From Eleginops maclovinus (Eukaryota; Chordata; Actinopteri; Perciformes; Eleginopidae), in the NCBI RefSeq assembly GCF_036324505.1, contig NC_086366.1:19670927-19734926 (forward strand): DNA of 64,000 nt, in the 5' to 3' direction. Each line of letters starts with the position of its first letter. Within the stretch, counting starts at the first letter, position 1. Under the pieces are notes generated by a model that saw only the letters and a list, made by a program, of their open reading frames with translations, did not search any database and was not told the origin of the DNA. The position numbers and the translations under genes are program-made. Shown piece by piece: positions 38,701 through 50,538 of the stretch.

Positions 38701-39969
38701 TTTGCAACTCTGTGTCCACCCCACGGCAGCAGCTCTTTCTTTTTTTTTAAAGCTGGAGTATGAAGCGTCCAAGTCATCTATTGGTCTAAAAACAAAACCA
38801 GGATAGGAAAGCAGGCAAAACAACAAAATCATTTTTCCTGTAAAGGTTGCAAAACCACTACACAATGGTGAAGAATATGGTCAATCAGCACAAATATGGC
38901 AAAATTCATTGATAAGATCATTATTTTAAAGTACGATACCTATGAGAGTATTGTACTACTAATAGTACTAGGCATGGACACTACAACCACACTTCTTAAT
39001 TCATCATCACTGAGGTTCTGATGCGTACATTGACAGCTTTCTCAAATAGCATGGGGAAAGTAATTCCTTGTTCTCTCCTGTGGTCATGTATGATGTATGA
39101 AGAGTGTGTCTGTTACTGTGGGGTGGGGTGTGCACTGTAAGTGCTTCCTGGCATGCCCTGTTTGGCTGTTGAACTGCCTGAATCGGAGCCGCCGGTGGTC
39201 TGATCTCAGCCAGGCTCGCTGTGATGTGAAACAATTAGCCCAGGTCCATTGGGGCCACCCACAGTGAAGCCCGCAGCTATACCCAGCCCTGTGGATGCAG
39301 CAAGGATCCATGTTCATCCCACAGATCACTCCCATGTTGTCATGGGAAGGCTAAAGTTTTTCTTTTAGCAGTAGCAGGCTGTCAGTTGGTCTGAACACTG
39401 AATTACTTTTAAGTCCCCTTTAGTGAGGACTGAAATCGCTGGGAGTGCTGTTTATTGACAGCCCGACTACACTGTAAGCCTGATGTGATTAAGCTTGTCT
39501 CATTGTATAGACCGTGGCTGGCTGTGAGATGAGTGGAGCAGCTCATAGTTTGCTGCTTAAACGACATTAAGATAGGCCTGCATATACTGTAGTAAAGCCA
39601 TCTGTTAATCTCCTCCCTCTATTTGGGATTAGTGCCCATTCCAAGATATGTTTTAACACAGCCACAATCCAATTCTACTTATGCAAAGTGCATTTGTGGG
39701 TGGGGGATGTGTATTTAAAATGTGTTCTATTATTCAAATGTGAGTGCTGGGTAACAAAAAACCTTTAGAACATGTGTTCATGATGTTTCGGAAATGCTTA
39801 ATGCTGATTCAAAGAAGCTGAGTAAAAAGTTCACAATACTGTAAAGTAATGTTTCTATAATAATCATTCTATGAGAAACTTGTCAGATTCTAGTAAACCC
39901 AACGAACAATTTATGCATAATCCCCCATTAATCTGCCCTAGATGTGTTTTCACAGAATGATTCCTACTT

Positions 39970-40319
39970 GGCGGCAGTGGCTCAGTAAGTAAGGACTAGG
40001 TCTTGGGACTGAAGGGTTGCCGGTTCACGTCCCGATAGGACCAAAAAAAATATGGAGTGAGCTGGTAGCTGGAGAGGTGCCAGTTCTCCTCCTGCCGAGG
40101 TGCCCTTGAGCAAGGCACCTAACCTCTATCTGCTCCCTTGGCGCCGGGTACCTGGCTGCCTCTCTGCTCTGCCACCTCTCCTCTGCATGTGGTTGTGTGT
40201 GCATGTATTTCCTCTGTGTTTGTGCATGTATATCCTCTGTGTGTTTAATGTGTGTCAACACAACAGAGTAGAGAAAGCAATTTCCCTGTAAGGGATTAAT
40301 AAAAGTATGTCTTCTTCTA
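39970..40319 (+). mobile_element. tRNA-derived SINE, sense
   Basis: Pol III A box TGGCTCAGTAAGT (39978-39990) and B box GGTTCACGTCC (40022-40032) lie in a tRNA-like head. A core 'tgccgaggtgcccttgagca' (from 40093) follows, and the end is 'tttccctgtaagggattaat' plus a short tail, a common fish LINE-derived 3' end. It is about 350 bp and mildly diverged. No clear target duplication was found. The tRNA-like head is not a functional tRNA. Confidence 0.8.
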
Positions 40320-43300
40320 GCAAGTTGAGTGTGCTAAAGAAGGTGATTTAAGTGAGGAGTCATTTCATAAAATTAGCCTCTGAAATAGTTATTTTTATAG
40401 TTGTCTGCTCAATTATTTCCAGATTAATTTCAGGTTAAAAACGTGTTTCCAATGTGGATATAATGAAATCTTAATCCAAACATGTCTGTGTTGTGTCTTC
40501 TGACTTACACAACATAAACATAAGGGATCATTTTTACATTTTACTCAATGAAACACGACGGCAGCTTTTTTAACTGATACACACCAGCCAGATTTACCGA
40601 CTTGTGCAATAAAAGTTAGGACCATGTAACATGTTCTGGACATTCCACAGCCATATCCGAGGGCAGTTCATAAATGTGTAGCACCAACTACACAAAGCTA
40701 AAGCTGTAGCTTGTCAGTTTCCAGGAAATGATTGCCTCTGGATGACATTTGTTTGGACACTATGTTGATTCGTACTTGGTTAATAGCCTCAGGATCTTCT
40801 TCAGGCTAAATTGTGCATGGAATGAAAGTCTCTATTCCCCAGTGAATATGGCGTTATGATTATATCAGCATACATGTGTTCTCAACAACTAAGCTACACA
40901 TACATTTGTGTTCCTGATTGCTTTGTGCTCAAGGGAGAGCGGGGTACAAGCTTCAACAAGCTTCTCTTTTGGTAGCTAACCCAGAAACCAGATTTCATTG
41001 GTGGCAATGAGCAAAGTTCACTGATGGCTAACATTTCTCACAGGAGCTTTATTTTCAATCCTTTTGAGTTAATGACTGCATTTCTAAACTTATTATAGAG
41101 ACTGAATGTTTCCAATTTTACAAATTGCAGCTTTATTAATTTAACCAAAAGTAATAATGGCATGGGTCAGGATCTTCAACAAGTCATTAGTTTCAGTGTG
41201 ATGATGACATTTTAAGCTGTTGTCCAAAAGATTCTATTTTTTATTTATTTAAAGGCTATCTAAAGGTCTTAGCAGTCAATTCGGCTCTATTTCTATGGAA
41301 GCTGTTGCTGACTTTTCCAAACAACGTTAATGCCAGAAAACATGTATCACCTCCTGTGCACCAGTGGGTCTTCCTGGAAAAGACTTATGAGACATTATGT
41401 ACAGTAAACGCTTACATGAGCTAAGTCTAGGTTACGGTGGAGAACAGCTACATGTTGGATAACTTAAAAGCTGTTACTGCAGATGTTGTGTGCTGGCGCA
41501 AACAAAAGTGATTAGTAGCGCATAAGATTAGCTCAGCAAAACAGATTAGAGGTGTGATAAGAGCTGCAGTTTTCAGTTTTACTATTAGTATAATAACCTC
41601 CCTGTGAGTCCCAAGTTCCGGCGTCCTAATCCCTTTTGTGTTAACTGCAATATCTGAGGACCATTTTGCTAAAAGGAATCAATGTGAATGAATATATCTT
41701 ATGTACAAATGTTGCTATATTCCATTGGATAATAAATGTTATACTATGTATGTAGTAAGGTAAATTCACTAACATTTGTCTAAAACAGACAGGTTCAGCA
41801 AATGTGTTGTCATGCCAATGCAGCAGCGGCGTGTTAGAAACAGTGCTCTGCAAATCTGGGACATCTCTGTATACCTGGCAAGATTTGCAGTGCCTTCTCC
41901 TCCTGAAATGAGCACACTTTCTATCTTTTCTGGACTAATTTAGATATTGTGAACAAGTTATTTGCCACCAAAAAGCACATATTGAAGAAAAAACAAAGGA
42001 AAAACATATAAATCAGAAAAGACGAAAGCTACCAGACAAGCAGCGGGGCAGTGAGGATGCATGTCAAATCAAAGGCATTCATGGATCTTCTGTTATACGG
42101 TATGTCTAGTAGTGGTGTCTTAAAAAACCTTATTCTCCTTCCCTCTTTCCACTCAACCACACTCCCACCCAGCACACACACAACCCACCCTGCCGCACAC
42201 GCCTCATGTTTTATTCAGCAGCCTATGGGAAGGCTGAATATCTCTTTGAAGAGGTCTGCTGAAATTGTGTAGTAGACCCATCTCATCCTCAGTCTTCAAG
42301 GGATGATACAATATAAGTGGGTACATGCTCCGAGGAACATAGGCCTCTGACAGTCCAGGTGGGCCAGTTCTGCTCTGCTTCAGTAAGAGGTATACAACAA
42401 GCCTGGGCTTTAGGGTACATTTAGCCTCTAGTTGTACTGGAACTGCTGCATGTCCCGGGTTAAAAGCCTTTCCTCCATAGACATCTGGTTGGCTGTGGGC
42501 CGTGGCCTCTAGCAGAGCCTGCAAGGTAACAGCTTTACCTTCAGACATTGCAGTAACATTGCAGAAAATACATGATCAGCATCAACCTTGCAACATCTCC
42601 TCCCGGGTGGTGTAGGTTGTGTCCACTCTGCTAATTCACACCCAGTGCAGTAATAAACAAAAGGTCATGTATGTGTGTTTGGCATTCTTACATGATAAAT
42701 AACAAGTGTAATGTTATGCGCCCAGTGTTGAAAGAAGGACTCAATGAGTCATAGTTGAACGGAAATCTATGTCAATTTTCATAATCATTTAATAGTTGTT
42801 TGTATCAAACCTTTAAGCTAATTGTGATTTCTTGCTATGTTATCGTAAATGAAACATTCTGTGGGTTTGGACTGTTTGTCGGAAAAACAATTTGCAGTCT
42901 CTTGGGCGTTTTTAAATTCTTTCTGACATTTTGTACCACTGATCTCATTTCTTACTGTAATAGAAAACAAAATGCTCCATAAGTCAATAAAGAAATACAA
43001 GCGATTGTAGTCGTACATGTAACAAAATGATATTTATCTAATACTCTATCCTGCAATCTGATAAGTTCACCGTTTGAAAAAATGCTGCTCAATTTAATTT
43101 CAATGTCCTTGCTGATGCTCCAACTGCAAATTAGACTGGAATAGACTCTTGTGAATATGCGGGGATACTTGTTTCATGTTTTGAATATGAATTACCCGAC
43201 TATTCAGTGTTTCATCCAAGTGCACATTTCACTGAGTTGAAATACCTCTAGTCCCAAGGGGTTTGGATTAGAGAGTCCCCACTGTATCCCTTTGTTGCTG

Positions 43301-44478
43301 ATTTGCGCTTTCAGCATGCTTCCCGTGGTTGCCGGTACTTTGTTTGAATTTTCAAGCATTACGTGGACCTGAAGACACAAAAAAATCTCATCTGTGCGTC
43401 TGAAGTGTATAGGGAATTTTAGGAGGACTAATATATTAAAGCTCAATCTCAGCTATTACATACATTTCACTGAGGAAACATGTTATTTCATGGCTTTTCA
43501 TCATCTGGAATTTAGACATAAAAGTATATGTGAAGCTTGGGGCCTTCACTTAGCTTGAAAGGACTGTGTTTATGTACATCTATATCTTCAGAGGGGCCTT
43601 GTCGAGGTAGCAGTTCATGCCTGATGTGATTTCTTCTGCTGAGAGAGCTCTTTGAGGTTTGTCAGGTTTTTCCTGCTTGACTTAATTGAAAAGAGGGCAG
43701 GATTGTGTGTGTGTGTGAGGGGGGAAAAAAGGAAAAGGAGGGGCGGTGTAGGGTAGGGCCTTGGAGTGTCTTTCCACAAGTGCTTTCCTACCCAGTGCTG
43801 AAACTGGAACCCTGTGGGAACAAGCATGTTCAGGTGTATTTTATGTGCAGTGCAGGGAAGGTGAATTGAGGGGACGAATCGCAAACACAAGCCGTACTTT
43901 GCTTCTTTATTGACAAGAAGGCCTTAACATAGACCTTTTTTTAACCATGTATTAATGGTTTCCATTTGTTCTTTTGGCTGTCCTATTGTGTACCAACTTC
44001 AAGGTTTTGGTTTTGAGACGACTGTTGTCCAGTGCTTGGATAAACAGAAGCTTATCTATAACTGTTCTCACACTTATCTCACAATCAGCTACCTGATATG
44101 TCAGTTTCCTGGACTTGCTCCTGTAAACAGATCAGATTATCACAGCTGCCTGCACTGGAGAACTGGGTGTGGATGTCCACTAATGTGTTACCATGTTAAC
44201 ATAATGTCCTCACCTTGTTGACATTTTTTTCTCCAGCCTTACATGGATTATATGGGTTCACAACAGGATTTATTAATCAGACAAAACCATTTGCAGCCCA
44301 AATGTAATCAGCCACTTCGCTTCTCTGTAGAAGAACAATTGGGTTCAGTGCAAGGCAGCGTTCTTTGCAGGACTTCAAACAGCCTCTTCTCCCCAGGGTC
44401 ATTACCCTGCTCAGGAAATGAGAAAGTGGGCTCCTGATGTCACTGGCAAACCCCTTGCACAGAATTCCGGGTTAAACC

Positions 44479-44503
44479 GGGAGTGGGGGAGGGGAGGGGA
44501 GGG
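44479..44503 (+). other. G-quadruplex motif
   Basis: Five runs of three or more G separated by 1-2 bases (GGG-AGT-GGGGG-A-GGGG-A-GGGG-A-GGG). It fits the standard quadruplex pattern on the coding strand, so it could form in maml2 pre-mRNA. Confidence 0.8.
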
Positions 44504-46778
44504 CCATGCTAGATCAGAGTTCAGACATGTTTACATTACAGCTCAGGATATTTCTCAGAGCCCGGCCAAACTGCTGAAGTTCCCAGGCTCCAGAGTAGCA
44601 GAGTGCTGAAAAGAGGCACAAGCATTCACTTTTTATTCTCTCCTCTTCCTCCCGCTTCAGTACTCTGGAGTCTAAGTCATAGTTCAACTCCATTTGCATA
44701 GAAGTAATGTTCTGTTCTGTGATACAGTCGTCCTTTGGGGAATATTATAGATGTGAAATACTTGAAAGGTGAAAGTCACCAACGCAGTTGACATAGACAA
44801 TGTTTGAAATGTCTCAAACGATGTTGTGACATTGTTTTAGAAATGAATGTTCGGAACTAATGGCAAACTCAGCTAATGTATACATTGTGAAATTATTATT
44901 CTTTTTTTCAGTCCTTGACATCTCCTTTTTCTTCATCTCCTCATCCTTTGAAGAAGATTTTTTTTTCTAATATGTATATCCCTTTCTAATTCTCAGCAGT
45001 GAAAATGTGGCAAAATACAAGACTTTAATTCTGTCTTTTCTTTAAATATTGGAATTGGAGTAAAGTCAACTTACTGAGCTTAAATGTATGTTTAATTGAA
45101 TATTTATATCAGTGTTGATACAGCTTTGTATGGATTTAGGTTTGACCACAGCAAATAACTATGGTTTAATTGATTATTGCTGTGGATTGTGAAGGAATAT
45201 TATCTGGGAGCCGCATTGGCCGCACTACTGCCTCACCATGCAATTCTATTTCAATAATATAATTCGTTTGAGCATTTTGAAAAGATTTCCCTGTTTTTAA
45301 ATTATTTTGGATCAAATTGTTCATATTCTTGGTCATTGCTTATGTTATTGGTTTTCATAATATTGTACTTCCCCAGGTAATTGCTGATTGCTGGTAAGAT
45401 GGCATCATTTCCAAAAATGGGCAGGAAATGTGACTGTTCAGCATCAAAGAGATTTAAAATACACCGCAAGTTAGACAATTTATTTGGAGGAAACAAAGGA
45501 AAACATACTTACCCCAACTGTCAGTTGCTTTAACCTACTGTACTTGACTTAGCAGTGTGAACACACAGTTGTAAGGCAATAAGTTAAAACATTAGGGGTG
45601 CATTTACCTTTTGGTATTACCTCCAAATAAAGTTAGCTGTCTGATATTGGTGGTTTTAGAAAATTATGTTAAAAAGAACGCTGTAATAAAAGGGAACTCT
45701 CTCTTGATAGTAGCAATTACAGAGGCTTATTCTTTTCTAAATATCATCTGCTTAAAAAAGGTACTGGTGCCATATCAACCTTTAAAATCCCACAGCTGTC
45801 AAGTCATAATTTGAATGTCTCAGACTGCTCCACCAGCCTGTCTGGAGCATCAGATCCGGAGGAACATAGATGGTCTTGTTTCTTGCCGCGGCTGTGCCAG
45901 TAAGGCTGAGAAGTGGCAGCTGGAATGTTTGTGTTAGTGCTCGGCTGTGGTGAGGTGTCACGGTGCTGAGCTGTGCTCTGGCGCCTGCTCTCACTCCACC
46001 TTACCTAGAGGCACACAGACACTGCTGTTAAATCTACGGCACATGGGAGGTGAAACCAGGGGAGGATCTCTGGTCTTTATCTGCCCTGTCCAATCATGTA
46101 CACTCTGGTGTTAACAGGAAGCAGGCTTACCTTGATGGGACTGTTGCCTGGTTTAATGGCTATTTTAGATTCATTTCATCCTGTATTGCATACATTGGAA
46201 AGCTGTCTGCTACTAACTTAATTATGTACCGCTAGCTTTTATTCATTTTTTTCAATTATCTTTTATTCATCTTGGCTCCACTTAAATATAACCCTCTTTG
46301 CTCAAATGTTTTTTTGTTCTCTTTTGTTGTCACATTACATAGCCTTTTTGTCTGGTCAACATCAGTAATGCCTCTAATTCAAATAAAGCCACAGCTGATT
46401 CTACTGCTGAAACTCAATGAAACGTGCGTTTTGTTTTTGTAGGGATTACGTGAATGGGGTAATGAGCAGTAAAATGGAGTCTCACACTAGAGTCACGTTG
46501 CAGACAGGGTAAAGAGTAGAGAGTCTGGATGTTGGGTGGGTGAATGTGTGTGCCTACAGCACCTACATTTTTCTGACATTTTGTCCTTAACGTCAGCCAA
46601 ATAGTTTAAGATGTGTAAACATAACTGTAACCTTCATCTAGACTTCATGTTGTGTGATTTGCCTAACAATTGTGGCAGCTAGGAGACTCTGATCCTGAAG
46701 TTTAAGTATCAATAAATATACTGTGCGGTTGTACTGGATTACATTACAGGGTACAGGCATTCAGATAGAAGATAGATA

Positions 46779-46862
46779 CGGAGGATGAAACCCTCTTTAT
46801 TTGTCACATACATGCACAGCAGAGCACACACAGTGAAATCTCATGCTCTTCTTTCTATCTGC
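46779..46862 (-). repeat. Retroposon 3' fragment, antisense
   Basis: Read on the - strand it contains 'tgagatttcactgtgtgtgc' and 'gtgacaaataaagagggttt', the typical 3' end of a fish non-LTR/SINE element. It abuts the presumed 5' end of the hAT element. Confidence 0.5.
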
Positions 46863-48840
46863 GCGCGCATGGTATGGTTGCTAGGTTCTAACTAAGGACT
46901 CGGAAGGGCGCGAGAAGCTTGACTAGAGGTAGTGGATACTACCATGGCGGCAGAAGCTAAAACATCTAAAACTTATCATTTTCATTCGAGTGGGAGGAGG
47001 ATTCTTTTTTCGTGTGTTCGAATGCCAAGTCTTATCTGCAATGCAAATGTGGCTTTACCAAAGAAAGGAAATTTGGAGCGGCATTTGAAGACGGTCCACA
47101 AGAGCTACGATACAAACTTCCCAGCTAAATCACCACTGCGCGCCCGAAAAGTAAAGGAATTGAAAAGTCAGCAAACAACACAACAGTCCATTTTTACCAG
47201 GCCCAATACCAAGAGTAAGGCTGCAACCATAGCTTCTTATCGTGTCTGTCGTGTTCTTGCAAAAGGAAAGACATCTTTCAGGGATGGTGAGATTGTGAAA
47301 GAAGCGTTCATGGAAGCCGCAGATGCGCTTTTTGCCGATTTTAAAAATCGAAAGGAGATTGTCTCTGCTATTCAGGATGTGCAGCTATCAAGAAATTCTG
47401 TTACACGGCGATGTGAGGGAATGGCGGAGGATATTGAACATGGGGCTCCAGCAATGATTGGACGTACTGCTGGGTTCATTGGATTGTGCAAACAGTCTGA
47501 ATCTTTCCCGGATTTCCTGAATTACCATTGTATAATTCACCAGCAAGGGTTGTGCGGGAAGATTTTAAATATGAAAGACGTGATGGATGTGGCTAACAAG
47601 ATTGCCTGTTCTGTTCGGGCCAGGAGTCTGCAGAGGCGATTATTCCGTGCGCAACTGGAGGAGACCGGTGCAGAACACACATATCTGCTGCCGCACACAG
47701 ACGTAAGGTGGTTCAGCAGAGGTACATTTCTGGAACGGTTTTCTGAATTGTTGGCCGAAATTAAAGAATGTCTGAAACGTTCAAACCATGCTGAATATGC
47801 ACAGCTAGAAGACAGTCAGTGGCTCTTGGATTTAGCCTTTCTTACTGATCTGACTGACAAGCTCAATAACTTGAATCTAGAGCTGCAGGGTAAGAACAAA
47901 CACATTATCAACATGATCAGCTCCGTGAACACCTTTAAAAGCAAGTTACAGCTGCTATCAAGCAGGTTGCAACAATGTGATCTGCGGAACTTTCCACACA
48001 TGGACACAGAACTTAAGCGTCAGGGCAAAGACTGTGCGGAGCTTGAGAGTGCACGTTATGATGATCAAGTGCAAAGCATCTTGTCAGAATTTGACAGGCG
48101 CTTTACTGACTTTGCATCCATTGAGCCTGTTGTCAGTTTTCTCAGTTTTCCATTTGGGAAAAATATAGATGTGGATTGTATAACGTCCAAAGTGGCATCA
48201 CTCTTCAACCTGGATAGCGGTGCTATTGAGAATGAGATCCTCACACTAAATAATGACATTGAGCTCAAATCAAGAGCTACACCTGACACAAATGTCCAAT
48301 TCTGGAATCTAATGCAGAAAGAGAAGTACCCCAACCTCAGACAAACTGCAAAGAATTTGACTGCACTTTTTGGATCAACATATTTGTGTGAGTCTGCCTT
48401 TTCACATATGAAAATCATTAAGTCAAAATACAGATCCACCATGACTGATGACCACCTTGCAGCCTGCTTATGGCTGGCACTGAGCTCCTACTGTCCGGAC
48501 TATGACAGACTAGCTTCCTCCTCTCAGTGCCAGAAGTCCCACTAGGGTAGAGAACCACTTTTCCAACTTAAATTAGGCATGGTATTAATTGGGTTGTATG
48601 TTGTTGTGTTGTTACGGGCCAGTCCTAGGCCTACTTGTGCTTATTCTTTGCACAACGTACATTTACTTCAATAAATGTATTATTATTATTAAAACTTGAT
48701 CTTTGTGTCAGAACATTGTGTTATTATATAGGTCCACAATTAATTGTGGCTACGCTATGGCTTCGATATGGCTTGGTAGATCTCGACACACTATCAACTT
48801 TAAAAGTAGATCTTGGTACAAAAAAGGTTGGGCACCCCTG
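46863..48840 (+). mobile_element. hAT (Charlie-like) DNA transposon, internally deleted, 5' TIR not found
   Basis: The 3' end 'gttgggcacccctg' (48827-48840) is the classic Charlie-type hAT terminus (reverse complement CAGGGGTGCCCAAC), preceded by the usual 'gtagatcttggtac' stretch. The ORF at 46944-48545 encodes the transposase. No matching CAGGGGTGCCCAA was found upstream, so the 5' limit is approximate and the element may be 5'-truncated. The 8 bases after the 3' end (CTGTATAT) would be the target duplication, but no upstream partner was seen. AATAAA at 48671 may be its own poly(A) signal. Confidence 0.8.
46944..48545 (+). CDS. hAT transposase-derived protein, 533 aa, catalytic core deleted
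   Basis: ATG at 46944 in ideal context (ACCATGG) opens 533 codons with no frameshift or stop; the frame is also open upstream but only from a GTG. It belongs to the hAT family often annotated in fish as GTF2IRD2-like or ZBED-like protein. Visible: a degraded BED finger (LICNANVALPKKGNLERHLKTVH, 30-52), ASYRVCRVLAKGKTSF, FLNYHCIIHQQGLC (191-204), HTDVRWFSRG (251-260), and the C-terminal hAT dimerisation block ALFGSTYLCESAFSHMK (474-490) with Glu483. At Glu165/His166 (47438/47439) about 70 residues of the usual family sequence are missing, removing the first catalytic Asp and replacing the Asp before GAPAM by His. It should therefore be inactive in catalysis, though DNA-binding or dimerisation parts could persist. 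It lies in maml2 intron 1, same strand. Confidence 0.85.
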   Translation: MAAEAKTSKTYHFHSSGRRILFSCVRMPSLICNANVALPKKGNLERHLKTVHKSYDTNFPAKSPLRARKVKELKSQQTTQQSIFTRPNTKSKAATIASYRVCRVLAKGKTSFRDGEIVKEAFMEAADALFADFKNRKEIVSAIQDVQLSRNSVTRRCEGMAEDIEHGAPAMIGRTAGFIGLCKQSESFPDFLNYHCIIHQQGLCGKILNMKDVMDVANKIACSVRARSLQRRLFRAQLEETGAEHTYLLPHTDVRWFSRGTFLERFSELLAEIKECLKRSNHAEYAQLEDSQWLLDLAFLTDLTDKLNNLNLELQGKNKHIINMISSVNTFKSKLQLLSSRLQQCDLRNFPHMDTELKRQGKDCAELESARYDDQVQSILSEFDRRFTDFASIEPVVSFLSFPFGKNIDVDCITSKVASLFNLDSGAIENEILTLNNDIELKSRATPDTNVQFWNLMQKEKYPNLRQTAKNLTALFGSTYLCESAFSHMKIIKSKYRSTMTDDHLAACLWLALSSYCPDYDRLASSSQCQKSH

Positions 48841-50179
48841 CTGTATATGATGGGAATGACTCTTAAAGCAATTAAGGAGATGAGCACTTAAACTACATGG
48901 GAGATGCTTTTAAGTGGACTTAGGCCTTGATAAAATATGAAAACACAAGGGGCAGTGCAGAGCCTGTTCAAGATGTCTAAGCGTGGTTTCTGGGTCTTTT
49001 TAGAAAGTTGTTGCTAGGTCACCATCAAATGAGTGTTAACTTTATCTTAAAAACAAACCACAAACTGCACACTTTCTCCTGGTGGTGTTCAGATTATGGT
49101 AACTACGGTTGGCATAGTCATAGACTGTGTAGCCAGCAACTTGAAGCATTCATGGAGTTCCTGCAAAAAAGTGAGACGCATGGATAAGAAAGAAATAGTT
49201 GCAAAATAAATGCTCTAGGTTATTTAAAAGTACCTTTAGAGTCAATGCAAATAGGTGTAAAAAAGTACGTAACATATGTGCAAAGTCATGGCATGACCAA
49301 ATCATATGTGCAGTCTGCTTCTAGGCCGCTCATGGCATGGCCTCTACACCAGAATCCACTTTCATTAAACGTATGCGAGTTAAGTGAACCCTTAAAACAA
49401 ACTTGTACCATTTAGGACTATATCAGGCACAAGTAGTGATGTATGTGTTAGGTGAAGTGGTGCCTCCCAGGGATCATTAATCAATTAATTATTCATCCCT
49501 CCTCCATCAATTTTCCGCTGTCTCTCCAAAGAAGGTAACAGCATGCAGCACATAGATCATTCTGAAGCTCTGGATGTTGAAAATGAGAGAATATGATTGA
49601 TGTTATTGGTTGCAATATTTTTGGCGCTTGATGTTTGAGATATCGAAAACATACTTATCCACGCGTTGTAAGGCCTGACTTGTTCTTTTGATTTGATGGC
49701 AAACGATCATTAAGCAAGTAAAGGATGCATTCTTTTCATAGCTGTTAGTGAGAAAGTGGGGTTATTATGTGTGTGTATGCATGATAACAAGAGGGAGAAA
49801 GAGAGTGAAGAGAACATTCCTTTCTCACTCCCACTCTCCCCCACCACACCCCCATTGCTACTCACTGCCACCCCACCCCCAGTTTCCTTCCTGTGCTTTT
49901 TTTAGAGTCTATTGGATGTTTTTCCCACATCCGGCAACAAAACCAGCCTTTTTATGCCATAACCTAACAGCATAGTGTTCTGCGGTTCAACTACACAGAC
50001 ATGGTAACATTTGATAAATTAATTGACTCTTCTAGCTTTTCTGACTTCACTTCCTTGTTCACTTCACTTGGCAGATTGCTTAGAGTCTTGTCGGGAGGGG
50101 TGTGTCCTTGAAGAGGCAAAACTGTTTCCATCGTGTACTGTACAATATTTTCTGTAAACACCAAACAGTGTCCTGTTAC

Positions 50180-50538
50180 TAGGGCTAGGCTTAATGGGCA
50201 AAATGTTCTATCACGATATTGGTAATTTAATACTTTAAAAGTGATATATATTTCATAAATAAATAGTGTATGAAATAACGCCATGGCGAAAGCTATTTTT
50301 GCACAGTCCTGTGTGAATTAAATCCATGACAAATGAAAAGTACAAGGTCATTTAAATTGAACACCAACTTTATTTACATGTATGCACACACATTCATACC
50401 TACCAGATAAAGAGAATAGTATGGTTATTTCATTGAGAGTAATGTGAAATAAAACAAATGAAGATGAACTGTATATTATTACAATAGAATAACATTGATA
50501 GGTGATAGATGATCATATTTAATTATCACCCAACCCTA
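50180..50538. mobile_element. Non-autonomous TIR DNA transposon (hAT-like)
   Basis: Imperfect terminal inverted repeats TAGGGCTAGGC (left) and, reversed, TAGGGTTGGGT (right) bound a 359-bp AT-rich non-coding element with 'aaaatgttctatcacgatat' inside, as in the common fish 'agggctgggcgatat' repeats. Flanking 8-mers CCTGTTAC and CCTGCAAC agree at 6 of 8 positions, fitting an old hAT-type target duplication. Confidence 0.6.

Noticed and set aside
39970..40045. A tRNA gene suggested by A and B boxes
   Set aside because: No tRNA cloverleaf follows; the head belongs to a 350-bp SINE.
46932..46943. A longer start for the hAT protein from GTG at 46932
   Set aside because: Nuclear eukaryotic translation uses ATG; the ATG at 46944 has an ideal context.
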